Origin: Quillaja saponaria
Taxonomy: Eukaryota; Streptophyta; Magnoliopsida; Fabales; Quillajaceae
NCBI GenBank assembly: GCA_029379385.1
Contig: CM055618.1
Span: forward strand, 8,380,134 to 8,444,133
Direction of reading: 5' to 3'
Length of the DNA stretch: 64,000 nucleotides
Under the pieces are notes generated by a model. The model saw nothing but the letters and a program-made list of their open reading frames with translations. It was not told where the DNA came from and did no database searches. Shown here piece after piece: positions 9,798-21,875 of this stretch (within the stretch, counting starts at the first letter, position 1; the number at the start of each line of letters is the position of its first letter). Position numbers and translations under genes: made by a program.

Positions 9798-12584
9798 CTT
9801 TTCACAAAAAAACGGCACGAGAGTATCACTCTTCTCTGCTACTGAGAATGTCTTATCGTCAAAGTAAAAACGGTCAAGTTTTGGCAAATCTTGTAATGTC
9901 AAAAAGTGTAAATGATTAAACTTGAGATTGCTGGAATCTATATCATCATTGCAATTTTCTGCCCTTTCCAAGATAACAATCTCCTCCAAAAAGTTGCAAG
10001 CAATAATTTCAATTTCACGAAGCCTTTTCAAGCTTCTAACCATGGAGAAAGCAAAAAGATTCTTCAACTTATGGCAACCTTCGACTTTGATTACTTCTAG
10101 TTTTGCAAAGGATGTTGCTGAATGCGGACCTATACATATCTGTTCCAAGTTGATAAGATTATGAATAATTAATGACTCCAAGATGGGGAATACATCACCA
10201 TAATGAAACAACTGTGGATCCTTTGAGTTAACAATATGTTCAATTTCATCATTGTTTTGGATAAGAAGATGCTTCAGAGATGGAAATCCTTCTCCATTCA
10301 ACTGGTAAAGAATATTCGGGACACCGTTCAATTCATCCAGATGCAGATCTTCAACTCTTTCCAACAACTTTTTGATCCTTGGCGCTAAATGGAAGCTTAT
10401 GTTGAGCTTGAGCTTTAATGTTCTTGAGGTTATGTATTCACCAGACCAGTTCCACACGTCTCCAATCAAAATTCTGTATTTTTTGAGCTTTATAAGCAAC
10501 TCCCACGGTAAGACTGAAGAATCTCGTATCCATATGTTCAAAGAGGTCAATTGGTGCAAACAATCTAACTCTGAAACTCTAGCATTAATGCCTTGAGAGT
10601 TGGATACCTCATTCTCCCACCCAACAAAACTGTTTTCCATATTCAACTCTTCTAATCTTTTCAAACTTGAGAAGACGTTTGGCGGAATGATTTCAAGTTT
10701 TGAACAATCTGTGAGATCCAACAACTGGAGCTGAGTTAATTTCCCTAACTCACGTGGAAGTTGTTTAATATCAGACTGTAAAAAGCTAAGAATTTTCAAG
10801 TTCTTTAGCTCTCCTATCAAGGCTACATCATCCAACATGCATATAGCTAAACAAAGAGTTTGTAGGTAACCCAAGAGAGCAATTGAAGAAGGTAGGGACG
10901 GGAAATGCATTTGTGTCAAATCCATCACCCTGAGTTTGCACATGCCCCGAAAGAAATTATCTGGTATTCTGAGAGATAAATCTTTACTATAGATATGGAG
11001 AAAATTAAGGCTTGGACAGTCCAAAACTTGAGGAAACTCACAGCAGATATCACTCTCAACTAAAGTGATTGCACTGCACTGTTCCAGTTGATCCTTGTCT
11101 GGCCACTGACTCAACTTACCATACCTCACCGTAAGTGCATGTTTTTCCTTGATTGCTATTGATATGGCAGAGGCACGAACAATATCATGCATGGTGAACT
11201 CATCGCTAGTTTCACCGGCTTGCAACAGAGACAATGATTTTAGCTTACAAAGCCACGTCTCTAATTTTTCTCGAGCTTCTTGAATTGTAAAGATGCCTTT
11301 GAATAAACCCAATCCCACACAATATTTCAACAAATCCGATTCAAAAATATAGTAACTGAGGGACGCACAAAGTAGAAAAGTAGACTTCAGTTCCGGACTC
11401 TCTAAACGATCATAACTCAACCTCATGCAAGAGTGTAAGCTTTCCTGCATCTCGGTAGTTTCTCCAGTGTGAGGACTCTTCTGTTGCCTCAATGCATCCC
11501 TCCATTCAGATATGTACTTTTGCGTCAATGCCCTTGCAACTGTTACAAGTGCCAAGGGCAACCCATCACACATTTTAGCAACCTCAGCCACTATGGACTG
11601 AAGATTAGAGTTTTCATTAGTATCATGGAGTTCTGCCGTATCCTTGAATAACTTCAAGGCTTCTTCTTGAAGCAAGACCTCTAGTAATAAAGGCTTTTTG
11701 ACATTCATTTGGTTGCATAGTACATCTCTGTTTCTTGCAGTAAGAAGTATTTTGCATCCTTTGTGCTCATCAGCAGATGGGATTCCTACTTTGTCTAAAT
11801 CAAGCCTTGTCCAAAGATCATCCAGAATTATAAGGATATTCTTCTCCTGCTTCAACCTTTTACGCAGACGAATAGCTCTTAACAACTCACCTTCAACTTC
11901 AAATTTCTGTCCCAGCATGTCAGCAATCTCTGTCTGAATCTTATCCACCTCCGGTTTTTGTGTCACTGCTGCTAAAGCCACAACATTAAATAACTTGTCT
12001 TCTTGAGCTTTCTTGCCTACTTGTTTGACCAGAGTGGTTTTACCCACTCCCCCCAACCCACACACTCCAATCATATTCACAGTAGGATCTCTAAGTGACT
12101 CCAAAATCTCCTCCAGAACTGAGATTCTTGATTTATAGTCTTCGTGACCTGGGATAGTTGGCACAGCTTCTGTAAATTTAGGGAGCTGACGGTAAGAAAT
12201 ATTGTTGCCAAATTTCTTATCCTCCTGTATTTTAACAATAGCCTCTCCCATCTTCTTGGCTCGCCTGCTGAGCTGACGGCGAGACCATAAATTAGTACAC
12301 CCTGTCCTTGCTTGCCCTGCATCTCCTTGAAACTTCTCCACTTTTCCGGAAATTTCATTCACTTCCCTTAGCCAGCTGAGAACACTTGACTCAATTTCTT
12401 CTCCATTATTTCTGGCAGCATCAACTGAATGTTCCAAGCTCTCTTTGGCTTCCTGGAGTTCCTTTGCTTTCCGGGTTAAGTTACTCACATTACTTGAGTA
12501 ACAAAACAGATAGCCCAATTGCCGCCCTATCGGTAGCACAGCGTACTCCACAAGTTTTACAGTAATTGCAGAAACAACCTCCAT
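9798..12584 (-). CDS. Resistance gene exon 1: coiled coil, NB-ARC and first LRRs
   Basis: 929 codons, intact, ending at a clear donor (AAG then GTATG). Residues 1-100 form a charged heptad-rich N-terminal domain without an obvious EDVID motif, as in RPS2/At4g27190-type CC domains. NB-ARC motifs in order: P-loop GGVGKTTL at 178-185, kinase 2 LIILDDLW at 251-258, RNBS-B near 277-286, GLPLAL at 341-346, RNBS-D near 402-410 and MHD at 465-467 (TMHDIV). The Walker A lysine (182), the paired aspartates (255-256) and the MHD triad are all present, so nucleotide binding and switching look possible. Irregular leucine-rich repeats start around residue 520. The start is chosen because it opens the typical N-terminus (MEVVSAITVKLVEYAV) and no in-frame upstream methionine fits the family. 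Confidence 0.9.
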
Positions 12585-12594
12585 TCTGGTTCAT
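12490..12594 (-). promoter_or_regulatory. Overlapping 34-codon upstream ORF at the resistance gene start
   Basis: An ATG at 12594-12592, ten bases before the main ATG and out of frame with it, opens a 34-codon ORF ending in TAA at 12492-12490, inside the main coding region. If transcribed, scanning ribosomes meet it first, which could lower NBS-LRR output. Its context and use are untested. Confidence 0.4.
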
Positions 12595-12712
12595 CTGCAA
12601 TCTATGTAAATCCAAATCAAATGGGTGGAGAAGATGACAAGAATGAACTATTAATCATAAAAATGAACAAAACAAAATGGAAGACAAAAACAGGTAGATC
12701 AAGGTACTTTAC
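12595..12712 (-). other. Probable 5'UTR intron of the resistance gene
   Basis: On the minus strand a donor (ACCAG then GTAAAG) at 12712 pairs with an acceptor (GATTGCAG then ATG) at 12595, ten bases before the main start codon. Splicing is inferred. The first exon base after the acceptor begins an out-of-frame ATG. Confidence 0.5.
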
Positions 12713-12713
12713 C

Positions 12714-14181
12714 TGGTTTAATTATCCAAAGTCGAAAGAATGAATGAACATTGAAAAGTAGGAACTGCCTAATTTTGTAGTATAAATTTGCACACCCTGT
12801 TATGCAGTAGTTGAGGCACGTTAGAAAGAAAGAAAAAAAGAAATGGATAATAAATATATATAAAAAGTAATAAAAGGGAGGGTTGGAAAAGAAAACATAG
12901 AGCTAAACAGGAAGTTTAGTGATTGGTGACTGAAAAGCAAGAATCCGGTAATTTTAGAGCTTCTGTTCTGTAACTTCTGTTTAATGCACTACAGAAAGAA
13001 AACGAACCAACAAGAATGTGACTAAAGGCAGAAAAATTGAAGAGAAAAACTATTAAAAGCAATTAGCAAGGATCTAATCAAAGCTACTGCTGAAGCAGAA
13101 TTCTACAAGTATACAAAGAAAATCAAACAAGAAGAAAAGAACTAACAAGAAGTAATTAGTAACTTGAACGGCTTACTCTCGTCTCCTCCAGTAAGTTGGT
13201 TCAACTCAATTGAGAAACAAAGTCATTTGGCAGAACGAAAACACATAATGAGAAGGGAAGCAATAATGCGAAGGGGAGAAATAATTGAAAGGGAAGCAAT
13301 AATGAGAAGAGAAGGAATAACTGAAATGGAAAGGACAATAATGCAAAGGACTTTCATTAGGTACTCCATTTGAGTACCCAGTGACTCGCCTACATGGCGT
13401 CATCCCTTGCCCAACACGTGTAAAATTCTTAAAACAAGCATCTGCCATATTTTTTTTGGTTTCCTACCCAAAAACAGGCTAACTGGGTGAGTAGCTAATG
13501 GGCAACTTTAGATTATTTGAATATTTTATAAATTATAGTTTTTGCCCCCAGATTAAGCCCAAATTTGAAGTCATTCACTCGTAATTGAATTTCTCAACCT
13601 TTCTCCGCTGTAATATAAACGATTTAACAAGTAACCAAAAAGTAGAAAATTAATAGAACCAATTAATAACAAGGAGAACAAAAATGTTAGTACCAACCAC
13701 CCATTAAAAATGATCAAAACTTTAGATCCATAGTTTAGAAAAAAAAAGCCGAAGATCCATTTCATTTTTCTTTTTCTCCAACTGGGTGCTTTCCTTCTTC
13801 TCCAACATCTATTATCACCCCAATCACAAAACATTTCCTTGTTTAAGGTCAGGTTTATAAATAAATTTGTTGCTTTATAAATTTTCATTTTAATTAAAAT
13901 ATTTTTCTTGTACACCCCATTTAATAAGAAGAATTTTATGTGATTTTGTTGGGCAGTATATATTTTAATTGTTTAAAACCAGTTACATTTTTCCTTCCAC
14001 GCATTAGTTAAGGTTATTACATTTTTTCTCATTTTGACTTTTGAGTCTTAAGCAATATATATTTAGTTGGTTGAAAAATTTATAACAGGATTTTTATGAA
14101 AATTTGAAATGTGAAAATATAAATGAAAAATAATATTTATCTTCAAATGATTCCAGAGAAGCAAGTTGTGAAGATCAGAAA
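12714..14181. other. Intergenic: resistance gene promoter side and a purine-rich repeat
   Basis: This holds the presumed promoter of the minus-strand resistance gene (no single clear TATA box chosen). At about 13240-13340 short units of the type gaagcaataatg(c/a)gaag repeat imperfectly. At 13345-13450 lies one copy of a dispersed repeat shared in inverted orientation with 28050-28170. No gene is supported. Confidence 0.5.
13345..13450 (-). repeat. Dispersed ~110-bp repeat, copy 1
   Basis: Its reverse complement aligns with 28050-28170 over about 110 bp, sharing gcttgttttaagaatttt, then gtaggcg and gagtacctaatgaa. Probably part of an unclassified interspersed element; no terminal repeats were identified. 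Confidence 0.7.
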
Positions 14182-14328
14182 ATGGGCTCAAGAACTGATA
14201 TACTTAACATTGATTTGAATGAGCCTAATACTGATCAATTTGACGGTGGTAGTAATGAAAGTGAATGTAATAATGGGGAGGGAGATAGCAATGGAAATAT
14301 CAATAAACCATTGCATTAGCTAACTGTT

Positions 14329-14868
14329 TTGGAGGTAATGTCTAAAAAGTTTGAAAGCATTGAATTGGCCGAGCAATTCTATCATGCATACGCGAAGGAT
14401 AGTGGATTTGGTGTTCAAAGGGATAGATTTTATTTTAGTAAGCGTAATGGAGAAAAAATAAGCCTTTGTTGGGTTTCTGATAAAGAAGGCAAGAGAAATG
14501 AGAAGTTCAGAAACATAGGTGATAGAAAGAAGGGTGAAACAAGTTGCAAATGTCTTGCAAGATTTCAAATTAGAAAGTGCACGGAATGTTCAGGTTGGAC
14601 AGTTAAGAATTTTGTGAAAAAGCATTCTCACAACCTTATTCGTCCCAATGTGTCTTATTTTATTCATTCTCACAAAAATATGAATGATGATGATACTGCC
14701 CAAATCAATAGCTTTCATAATGTTGGTATGATGCCTGCTCAAATAATGAGCCTTGTGTCTGAACAGTCAGGTGGCTATGATAGGGTTAGGTATGTTACTA
14801 GGGATCTTTATAATTACATTAGTAATTATATTCGCAAGTGGACAAGTGTGATGCTAGTTATGCAATGA
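14329..14868 (+). CDS. FAR1 DNA-binding domain fragment of the pseudogene
   Basis: The longest open piece, 179 codons. It carries the WRKY-GCM1-like FAR1 zinc-finger pattern, with cysteines in SLCWVSDKEG and SCKCLARF and histidines in KKHSHNL, then the usual linker toward the transposase domain. The frame breaks after IRKWTSV. Confidence 0.75.
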   Translation: MEVMSKKFESIELAEQFYHAYAKDSGFGVQRDRFYFSKRNGEKISLCWVSDKEGKRNEKFRNIGDRKKGETSCKCLARFQIRKCTECSGWTVKNFVKKHSHNLIRPNVSYFIHSHKNMNDDDTAQINSFHNVGMMPAQIMSLVSEQSGGYDRVRYVTRDLYNYISNYIRKWTSVMLVMQ

Positions 14869-15385
14869 CTTACCTACAAGGGAAAAAGGAAGAAGATGAA
14901 TAATTTTTCTTAGACCAGACAACGAATGATGTAGGTCGGTTAGAGAACATTTTTTGGGTTGACGGAGTTTCCAAGTTGGATTATGAGACTTTTGATAATG
15001 TGGTATCATTTGATGCAACATATTGTATAAATATTTATAAGAAGCCACATGTTTTTTTCTGGTGTAAATCACCATAAGGCCATAATTATTTTTGCTTGTG
15101 CATTGCTAGGAATTAAAAAGTTAGAAGCATACATTTGGGCATTATAAAGACTATTTTGTTGCATACATAACAAGAGACCATTTTCATTTGTAACGATGGT
15201 GATAAGGCAATACGAAAGGCAATTGAGGTAGTTGCTCCTGATGTTTCATATAGACTTTGTGGATGACATCTTCGTTGTAATGTGTAAGCCAATATTAAGT
15301 GTATTGGTTTCATGAAAGAATTTTGGAAATTTATAGATGGAGATTTTTCTATCCATCAATTTGATACCATGTGGAGTGAAATATG

Positions 15386-18300
15386 TTACACTTCTCAAGG
15401 AGGCATAACTGGCCAGAGGATTGGAGAACCAAACCTCTGTGACCCTAACTTCAAAACAAAGTAACACACGACTCTTAGCTCATCCAAAGGATAAAAGTAA
15501 CTTTTATAAAACAAAAGTTCATTGCAAATTTTTTTTTATTTTCTGAAATAGTTAATAATTCACTAAAAAATTTTGGCAGAGGTCCCAACAATATGGAACA
15601 TGCCTCAAACACAAACACTTATGCTTACAATCTCACGCAAAAATAACACCAAGACAACAAGGAGCTTCACTCAGTCCAGATCCTAATCAAGACAAATAAC
15701 TAAAATCTTACATCATACCAAAATTAGACACCTCACAGGTCTAGTGTGATTGCAAACTTTCATCCTTAACTGTAAGTAGGAGATCCTAAAAATATCATGT
15801 CACACTTATTCGACAAGTCCTAAGTCGGTGACACCATGTACCGAACTCCTGTCACTAAAAGAAATATCCACGAGAGAGGGGTGAGTCCTATAGACTCTGT
15901 GAGTGGAAAATTGTACTCAAAGGATACTAGCATCACTCAATACAAGTGTGTAACACATAAATAGTAACATCATGTAATATTGCTTATATAACATTTCACA
16001 TGACATATATACTTAATAAGTTTCAAAAATTTACAAATTATATGACACACATGATCACAATTTAAATCAGAACAACAATATCAACCAAAGAAATCAAAGG
16101 GCCAATGAGTGACCCAGCCCCGCACAACATTATCACTCCCTACCGGGCATTTACAGGCCCACACAACAAATTGATATCCATACACAATCCATCCCACTAT
16201 GGCTAGACGCTCAATTTAAAAAAAAAAACATTCATCGGAATCAAAATTTTCTTATGATTTTAAATCAAAACATCCTAGGTACACTTGGATTTTTAATTTC
16301 AGAGATAAAAATCACTTTTCATAAAAATCTCACTTTGTTGGCTCTTACCAACCACAACCAATGTCAAACAAAGTGACCAATATTAAACAAACATAATTTA
16401 AATAAATTACTGAAATACTCAACATGCTTATTTTCCATGTATCATGTATATTCAAATAAACATATAATTACACATACTAATATAGCCCCTAAAGGCAGCA
16501 ATTAAACACTCACCTGTAACAGATTCTATTTGTTACTCACACTTGCGTCCACGCGTCTTATTAAGTTCATATTAGAATCCGGAACTGAAATTCATATTTC
16601 CAAATAATACTTAGTTCACAAACGTGAATGTTATAATCTTTTAATTACTAAGCTTCTATCTCATCTTATATAGGTTTATTTATAAAAGTTTTTTATTAAG
16701 CTATTACATGTCAGGTAATATGAATTATAATTTATGTGATAAAGTTAATAATGAAGAGACATTTTAAATGTCTTGACAATGCATAGAGTAGATGAAACCA
16801 TTAGAAAAGATAGAAAGCATTTAGTGAATTAGAGATGTTGGAACTGTTCAAACTTAGGGTTTGGACCAATGCCCACTTTAACTGTCATATCTTTCTCTAG
16901 AAAATTTCAAATCTAGTTTCATAAAATTTATAAAATACTAGATACATGTAGCTTTATAATGGTATATCATTTGTAATTTTTGAATTTGTATATGAATACA
17001 GTTTATTATTTGAAGTTGCATCAAATTCTACAAAATGCAGGTTTTAACAACTTTAACCTTACCTTAGTTAAGTGAACATAACTTTTTCTAGGGAAAACGA
17101 AATCTGATTCTGTTTATTGGGTTTATTAATAGACAAGTATATATATCTTTATTATTTAGAAATTTTTCCTAAAATCTGCCATAAACCTACTCAATTTCTT
17201 ACATGAACCAAAAATAGGACACTACAAATCCTGCCTGACCTAGTCGGAATCTAACAGCTATAACTTACAATGTACTTGAAACTACGCTACGAAATTTTGT
17301 AGATAACATTTCAAGATACTCAAAATACCAAATTTCTATTACCCATGGAATCTGCCCCCTACACCACCATTTAAAACCCACTTAACTCTCATTTTCCACC
17401 ACTTTCAAACTTCAATTCATACTCCACACTTCAACACTAATTCACTACCATTACTCCTAATCCAATTAAATTCAAAATTGTATTAGTGATTTAGCATTAA
17501 TCAAGAACTTAAATTTCACTTTCTAATATCAATCCAATCAATTCTTATTCATTAAGATACAATTATTTTCTTGTAGACAATTTATCAACTACCGTATATG
17601 CATGTTTTTGTTCTAGCTTATGAACAAGTATATATATATTCCAATCACTCCCTTAATCCTCTATTCTTGTGTTCTTTGTTTATAATCCTTAACTCAACTT
17701 TACTTTAACCTTTACCCACAATCACAATCAACAAGAATTTTACGATTTAAAGCAATTAAACTAACACAATACTTAGAATCCATACTTAGCCCACACCTTA
17801 CCAAATATCCTTGCTTCTGCCATGAATGAGGTGTGCTTATCAGCCTTCCTAGCCTTGTTATTTTGCTGCATATTCTACCCACAAGATCACCAATTAGTCG
17901 AGTAAAGGAGGAACCCGCCCAATTTGTATCATCTCACGGCTAGACCAAAATGAGACACCAACAAACAACTCTCAGCTACTATGGACTGTGATGGCTATCA
18001 TAGGTTTTGGGAGGAAGACAGAGGAAGCTAGTAGCCAACGGTTGGAAGGAACCAACTAGAAAGCTCACACATATCTCCAACATAACTGTTGCCTACACAA
18101 GTTCTTACACCTACTGCTGAAGCCTAGCTTGACTAATTTTGGTTCCTACACCCACAATTAAGGCCTCACACATGAAGGAGCAGAGCATGATAGCAAGGAG
18201 TGGCTACAATTCAACGAAACAAACAGGGGAACGAATTGCACTCAAGGACAAGGGAGGAGGTTGAACTTCACGGCCAGCCAAGGCTACCAATGACAGAAGC

Positions 18301-18780
18301 AAAGAGAAGTCTTACCACCCCAAAACAGAGTTGTGATCCTCTCCTTGACAGCAACTGAACTTTCCAAAGCTAACTGCCACACCATAGTTTCCAACACAAC
18401 TTACTTGCACCAAACCAAAGACAAAGGAAAGAGATGAACTAATAAGCAAGGAGGGAAAGAAAAACTCTCGACTTCACAAGAGAACATAGAGCATTCTCTA
18501 GAGCATGCTCTACCAAAAGGAAACATAAATTTTTTTCCTAGAATAACAGCAGCAAGGAAGGAACAAAAGAGGCGGTGGAAAAAACACAATTAGGGAACAA
18601 GCCAAAATAGAAAGAAAAGGAGAAAAGAAAAAAAAACAAAGTCAAAGTGTTTATATATATATACATGACTTTTCCTCCACCACTTAAAATAGTTTGTACA
18701 TGTATTATTTTATAAAAAAAATTACTTGAGGTGAAGACTTAATTCCAAGTTAACTAAAAAAAAATTAATTCTTGCATTGC

Positions 18781-18811
<31 letters not shown>

Positions 18812-19025
18812 AATATATATATTTTTCAAATGTTCATTTATTTTAAATTTCATTTTATATCAAATTTTGTTTACCTATTCATAATAGGTTATGTACCACC
18901 ATTTTAACACGTGCATTATACTACCGATTTCTAACAAGTTCAAGTACACTAGTACTTATTTAATTCGTTTTCTTTTATAACTAAAATTTAAACATTACAT
19001 ATAAAACTAAACTTTACTATATAGG
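15386..19025 (-). mobile_element. Noncoding repeat, probable long solo LTR, inserted in the FAR1 pseudogene (copy 1)
   Basis: It separates FDTMWSE from EIDFGF and NERLKES, which are contiguous in the FAR1 family, so it is an insertion of about 3.6 kb. It has no credible ORF. Its left 1.2 kb aligns loosely and in the same order with 60301-61450: shared are ataactggccag, the block around gggcattt...acaacaaatt...atccatcc, then ctaggt(g)cac(c/t)tggatttttaatttca and a gttggc(c)ct block. On the minus strand a TATA-like run (18650-18662) would suit an LTR promoter. Possible 5-bp target duplication atatg/ttatg with one mismatch. Borders are approximate, and the LTR assignment is inference. Confidence 0.6.
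18780..18808. repeat. (CT)n microsatellite
   Basis: About 14 perfect CT repeats, followed directly by a short TA-rich run. Confidence 0.97.
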
Positions 19026-19514
19026 TTATGAGATAGATTTTGGCTTTAACATAATGAGAGGCTGAAAGAATCATATAAGAAACTTAGTTTTTGAGCAAGT
19101 GCCTACCTTCATGTCATATGGTTTTATGAATTGAAGACAACATTAAGGTCAGAAGGGGTAAATTGCAGATTGAAGTTATGTTTGAAAAATTCTTATAACT
19201 TAAATGAATTTATGAAGCATTTTACTAGGGTCATGAAACATTTTCGTGAAAATGAGGCAAAAGAAGATTTTCATAATATGTACATTGCATCTGTACTTAG
19301 AACTCGTCTCCAACTAGAAACTTATGCTACCTCAGTATTCACGCAAAATGTTTTGAAATCATTTGTTTTTGAGATTGATGGTATTAACAGTATTAACATT
19401 GTGAAGCATCATGAGCATGAGGAGAAGCATAGAATGTATTTTCCGATATTAAAGATGAAGACTCTCATGCAATAGTTTATTTTGATGAGTCGAGCAAGGA
19501 GATGAATTGCAGTT

Positions 19515-19562
19515 ACAAGCATTTTGAAAGTATTTGTTACAAGCATTTTGAGGGTATTTGTA
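19515..19562 (+). repeat. 24-bp in-frame tandem duplication in the SWIM region of the FAR1 pseudogene
   Basis: The sequence encoding YKHFE(S/G)IC appears twice in succession, with two base changes. It lies just before the NPCCHI motif and would lengthen the finger region by eight residues. Confidence 0.75.
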
Positions 19563-20410
19563 ACCCTTGTTGTCACATTATTGCTGTGTGGAAAGATACA
19601 AGAATATTTGAAATTCCTTAGTCTCTCATCCTTCACAGGTGGACAAAGAGTGCAAATTATTTTGATGCTTTAGCCAATTAACCAAATATGACTGAACAAC
19701 GAATAAGTATTATTCGTTATAGAATGCTTTGCTATAGTTGCAAAAGAATGTCATATTTAGCGATCCAATCAAATGATAGCTTCAATGAAGCAATGAATGA
19801 GATTAATAAATTGACATCCAAATATGGAGTTATGTTTGATGTTAAGCAAGCAAGATGTGGAATAAACACAGACTCACATTTGTGATCTTGAAATAGGAAA
19901 GACAAAAGGTATGAAGTATGCAGTTAAGAAATTAAAATAAAGTATGATTTCAATGTATTTATCAATAAAATATATTTTCTTGACTAAAATTGTTTCTTAA
20001 ATAGGGCTTCCTAAAGCTGATAAGACCTCGAAAAAAAAGTCTATTCATTATGGTTTGTGCTATGTCGAAGGCCACACAAGACATTGTTATTCAATACTAA
20101 ATGAGGAAGGAGGTAGAAATTTTGTCATGGATTTTTTCATATTAAGAAAACCTATTGTTTAGTGAAAGTGGCTTTACTCTTTCCCTCATTAATAATTGCA
20201 GATTATCAAATATTTAAAAAGAAATTAATTAGAGTTTTAAATTTAATGATTATAATTTACCTTATCATATTAAATTATTTATCCTTATAAATTTTGCAGC
20301 ATAGGATGTTTCCCTCTATCAACTACCATGGTGGTGAATTTAGTTTTCAGTTTCAACCATCTATTAACACATCAAATGTTGTGACTGAAGATGTTATGGT
20401 AAAGTGGATA

Positions 20411-21491
20411 TATAAATAGGAGTTAGAAATTTTGATTGTATTATCATGGATTTATATTAATTAATTTGGGTCCTATTTGATATTTATACAAATAACTCAA
20501 AATAATGGTACAAATAACTCTTCAAATATAGGATACAGTTCTTGCCAGTCAAGATTTGGCTCAATAAGTTTGGTATATTTTCCATAATCTTAATTACTTA
20601 TTAATTCCTTTTGATTCTTTTAATATAGCATGTTCAAAAAAATTAATCAATGTAATTTAATATCTGTAGGAAGCCAACAATGGTGGATTCTACACAATAA
20701 GTTAGTGGTGGATTTGACACGTGCAATATATTGGTTTTTGGTAAGAGTAGGTGTTCTTGTGTTACATAACAGTAGTACCTTGCTGTTTGAATTTATTTTA
20801 TTTTATTTTTTATTTTTTATTTTTTTGAATTCAGACTTTGGTATATTACATAAGAGCATTAACTTTGCTTTTTGGTAAGACTATGTGTTATTTTCCTTTG
20901 TTGCATGTGGGAAATCTTTGAATTTATGGTTTCTTTGGTTCTTTGCTACTAGCTTAATGAGTTTCAATTAGATATGTACTACTCATGGCATTTTTATGTG
21001 GGTTGTAGATTTGCTTACAGTGTTACACTATCCTTATTAAAATGTATTTTTTGTTTCATGTATACTAATTGCATTAAGACTCACGAGGTTGCTATTAAAT
21101 TTTGTGGTCCTTCTTTATTTGTTGATTATTCTAAAGTCTAAGCTTACTTTAGTTGATTTTGTACTTTGGCTATTCAATTTATCATGTACTCTTAGCTAAC
21201 ACTATTTAATTGTGAAAATAGTATAGTGCTATAAAGAAACATATAGAATAAATAGTCCTAAATTGAAGGGCAATAAAAATGTAAAAGAAAGGGCAGAGAC
21301 TTATTTATTTATCTGATAAAGGCAATAAAGGCACAGGCCCATTGTACTTTGTAATGAGAAATGAAATCTTAATTCATTAAAAGCGAGTGGCCCAAGTTTT
21401 TAGTGAAGGGTTCATCCTCCTCAGCAATGCTTATATAATTAAGATAGGTATGAACCAAAGCATGAGTTGTTATCGTCTTGATATTTCTACA
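20411..21491. other. AT-rich DNA with no gene seen
   Basis: Only chance ORFs are present. The first few hundred bases may be 3' sequence of the FAR1-related pseudogene. Confidence 0.5.
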
Positions 21492-21875
21492 TTAGAAAAT
21501 TAAAAAAATTAAAAAAAAAAAACCATAATGACATAAAGGGAAAAAACTAAAGCAGAACTCTCCATGACTATATTCTTTCAATGAGTAATTCACTTGTACT
21601 AGTGAATGAAATTCTTTGCCCAAAGTTTTGAGGATTTGTGCATCAATTAACAAAATTTGCCAAAGCCTCCACATACCACCAATATTCCCAATTGGATCAT
21701 GACAATAGAAATCATCAAATGGTAAATCCTTGCAAATTATCTTGCCTTCTTTAGCCAACATTCTTGTTTCGGTCAGCATGAGCATTTGCGGACCGATATT
21801 GTAAATAAAGTCTACAATGGTTTTTAGAAAACTAGTGTTTGAGGCATCAAGATAATTCCATACTAGAACTTTCAT
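21492..21875 (-). mobile_element. L1-type LINE fragment: start of the endonuclease domain
   Basis: The frame starts MKVLVWNYLDASNTSF, then ...PQMLMLTETRM and DPIGNIGGMWRLW. This matches the plant LINE-1 ORF2 N-terminus (the I(L)WNCRG, ETR and GGIW landmarks of the APE-type endonuclease). The usual C in WNCRG is Y here. Only the first ~100 residues are recognisable; no reverse transcriptase lies nearby, and poly-A/T noise follows at 21500-21525. Confidence 0.75.

Larger units (their letters stand above)
1257..12594 (-). pseudogene. CC-NBS-LRR disease-resistance gene (At4g27190-like), probably broken in its LRR array
   Basis: Overall gene model on the minus strand: start codon at 12584-12582, then exons 9798-12584, 8046-8333, 7941 to about 7179, 3387-4214, 2184-2879 and 1257-2074, each with plausible GT/AG borders in phase 0 except where damaged. 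The family detects pathogen effectors in the cell and triggers defence through the NB-ARC ATPase. Exon 1 is intact with all NB-ARC motifs. Damage is downstream: a 16-bp tandem duplication shifts the frame in exon 3, the expected donor of exon 3 reads GA, and exon 6 has lost one base. Translation would stop at 7258, giving CC-NBS plus a shortened LRR region of about 1250 residues. It may therefore be a truncated but expressed allele rather than a dead gene. That all exons belong to one gene is inferred from order, strand, phase and family wording. Confidence 0.7.
14182..20410 (+). pseudogene. FAR1-related (FRS/MULE-transposase-derived) pseudogene, split by a 3.6-kb insertion
   Basis: Pieces of the FAR1/FHY3 architecture appear in order. 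The acidic N-terminus (14182 on, IDLNEPNTDQF) has an in-frame stop at 14317-14319. The FAR1 DNA-binding domain lies at 14340-14640 (ELAEQFYHAYAKDSGFGVQR, later KCLARF and KKHSHNL). MULE transposase core fragments with frameshifts follow at 14870-15380 (NIFWVDGVSKLDYETFD, VVSFDATYC, DGDFSIHQFDTMWSE). After the insertion, 19050-19480 continues with LKTTLRSEGVN and FMKHFTRVMKHFRENEA. A SWIM-type zinc-finger region lies at 19490-19885 (NPCCHIIAVWK, SLILHRWTK), and a Cys/His tail lies near 20005-20100. Stops and frameshifts occur in most blocks. The family gives light-signalling transcription factors; active MULE ancestry is equally possible. Confidence 0.88.

Noticed and set aside
13164..13448. 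ORFs over the purine-rich repeat
   Set aside because: The frames are products of a short imperfect repeat (RREAIMRR wording) and differ on both strands; not coding.
18401..18589. Short minus-strand ORF with cysteines near the kb-long repeat end
   Set aside because: It lies in the noncoding repeat copy 1 and has no counterpart in copy 2.
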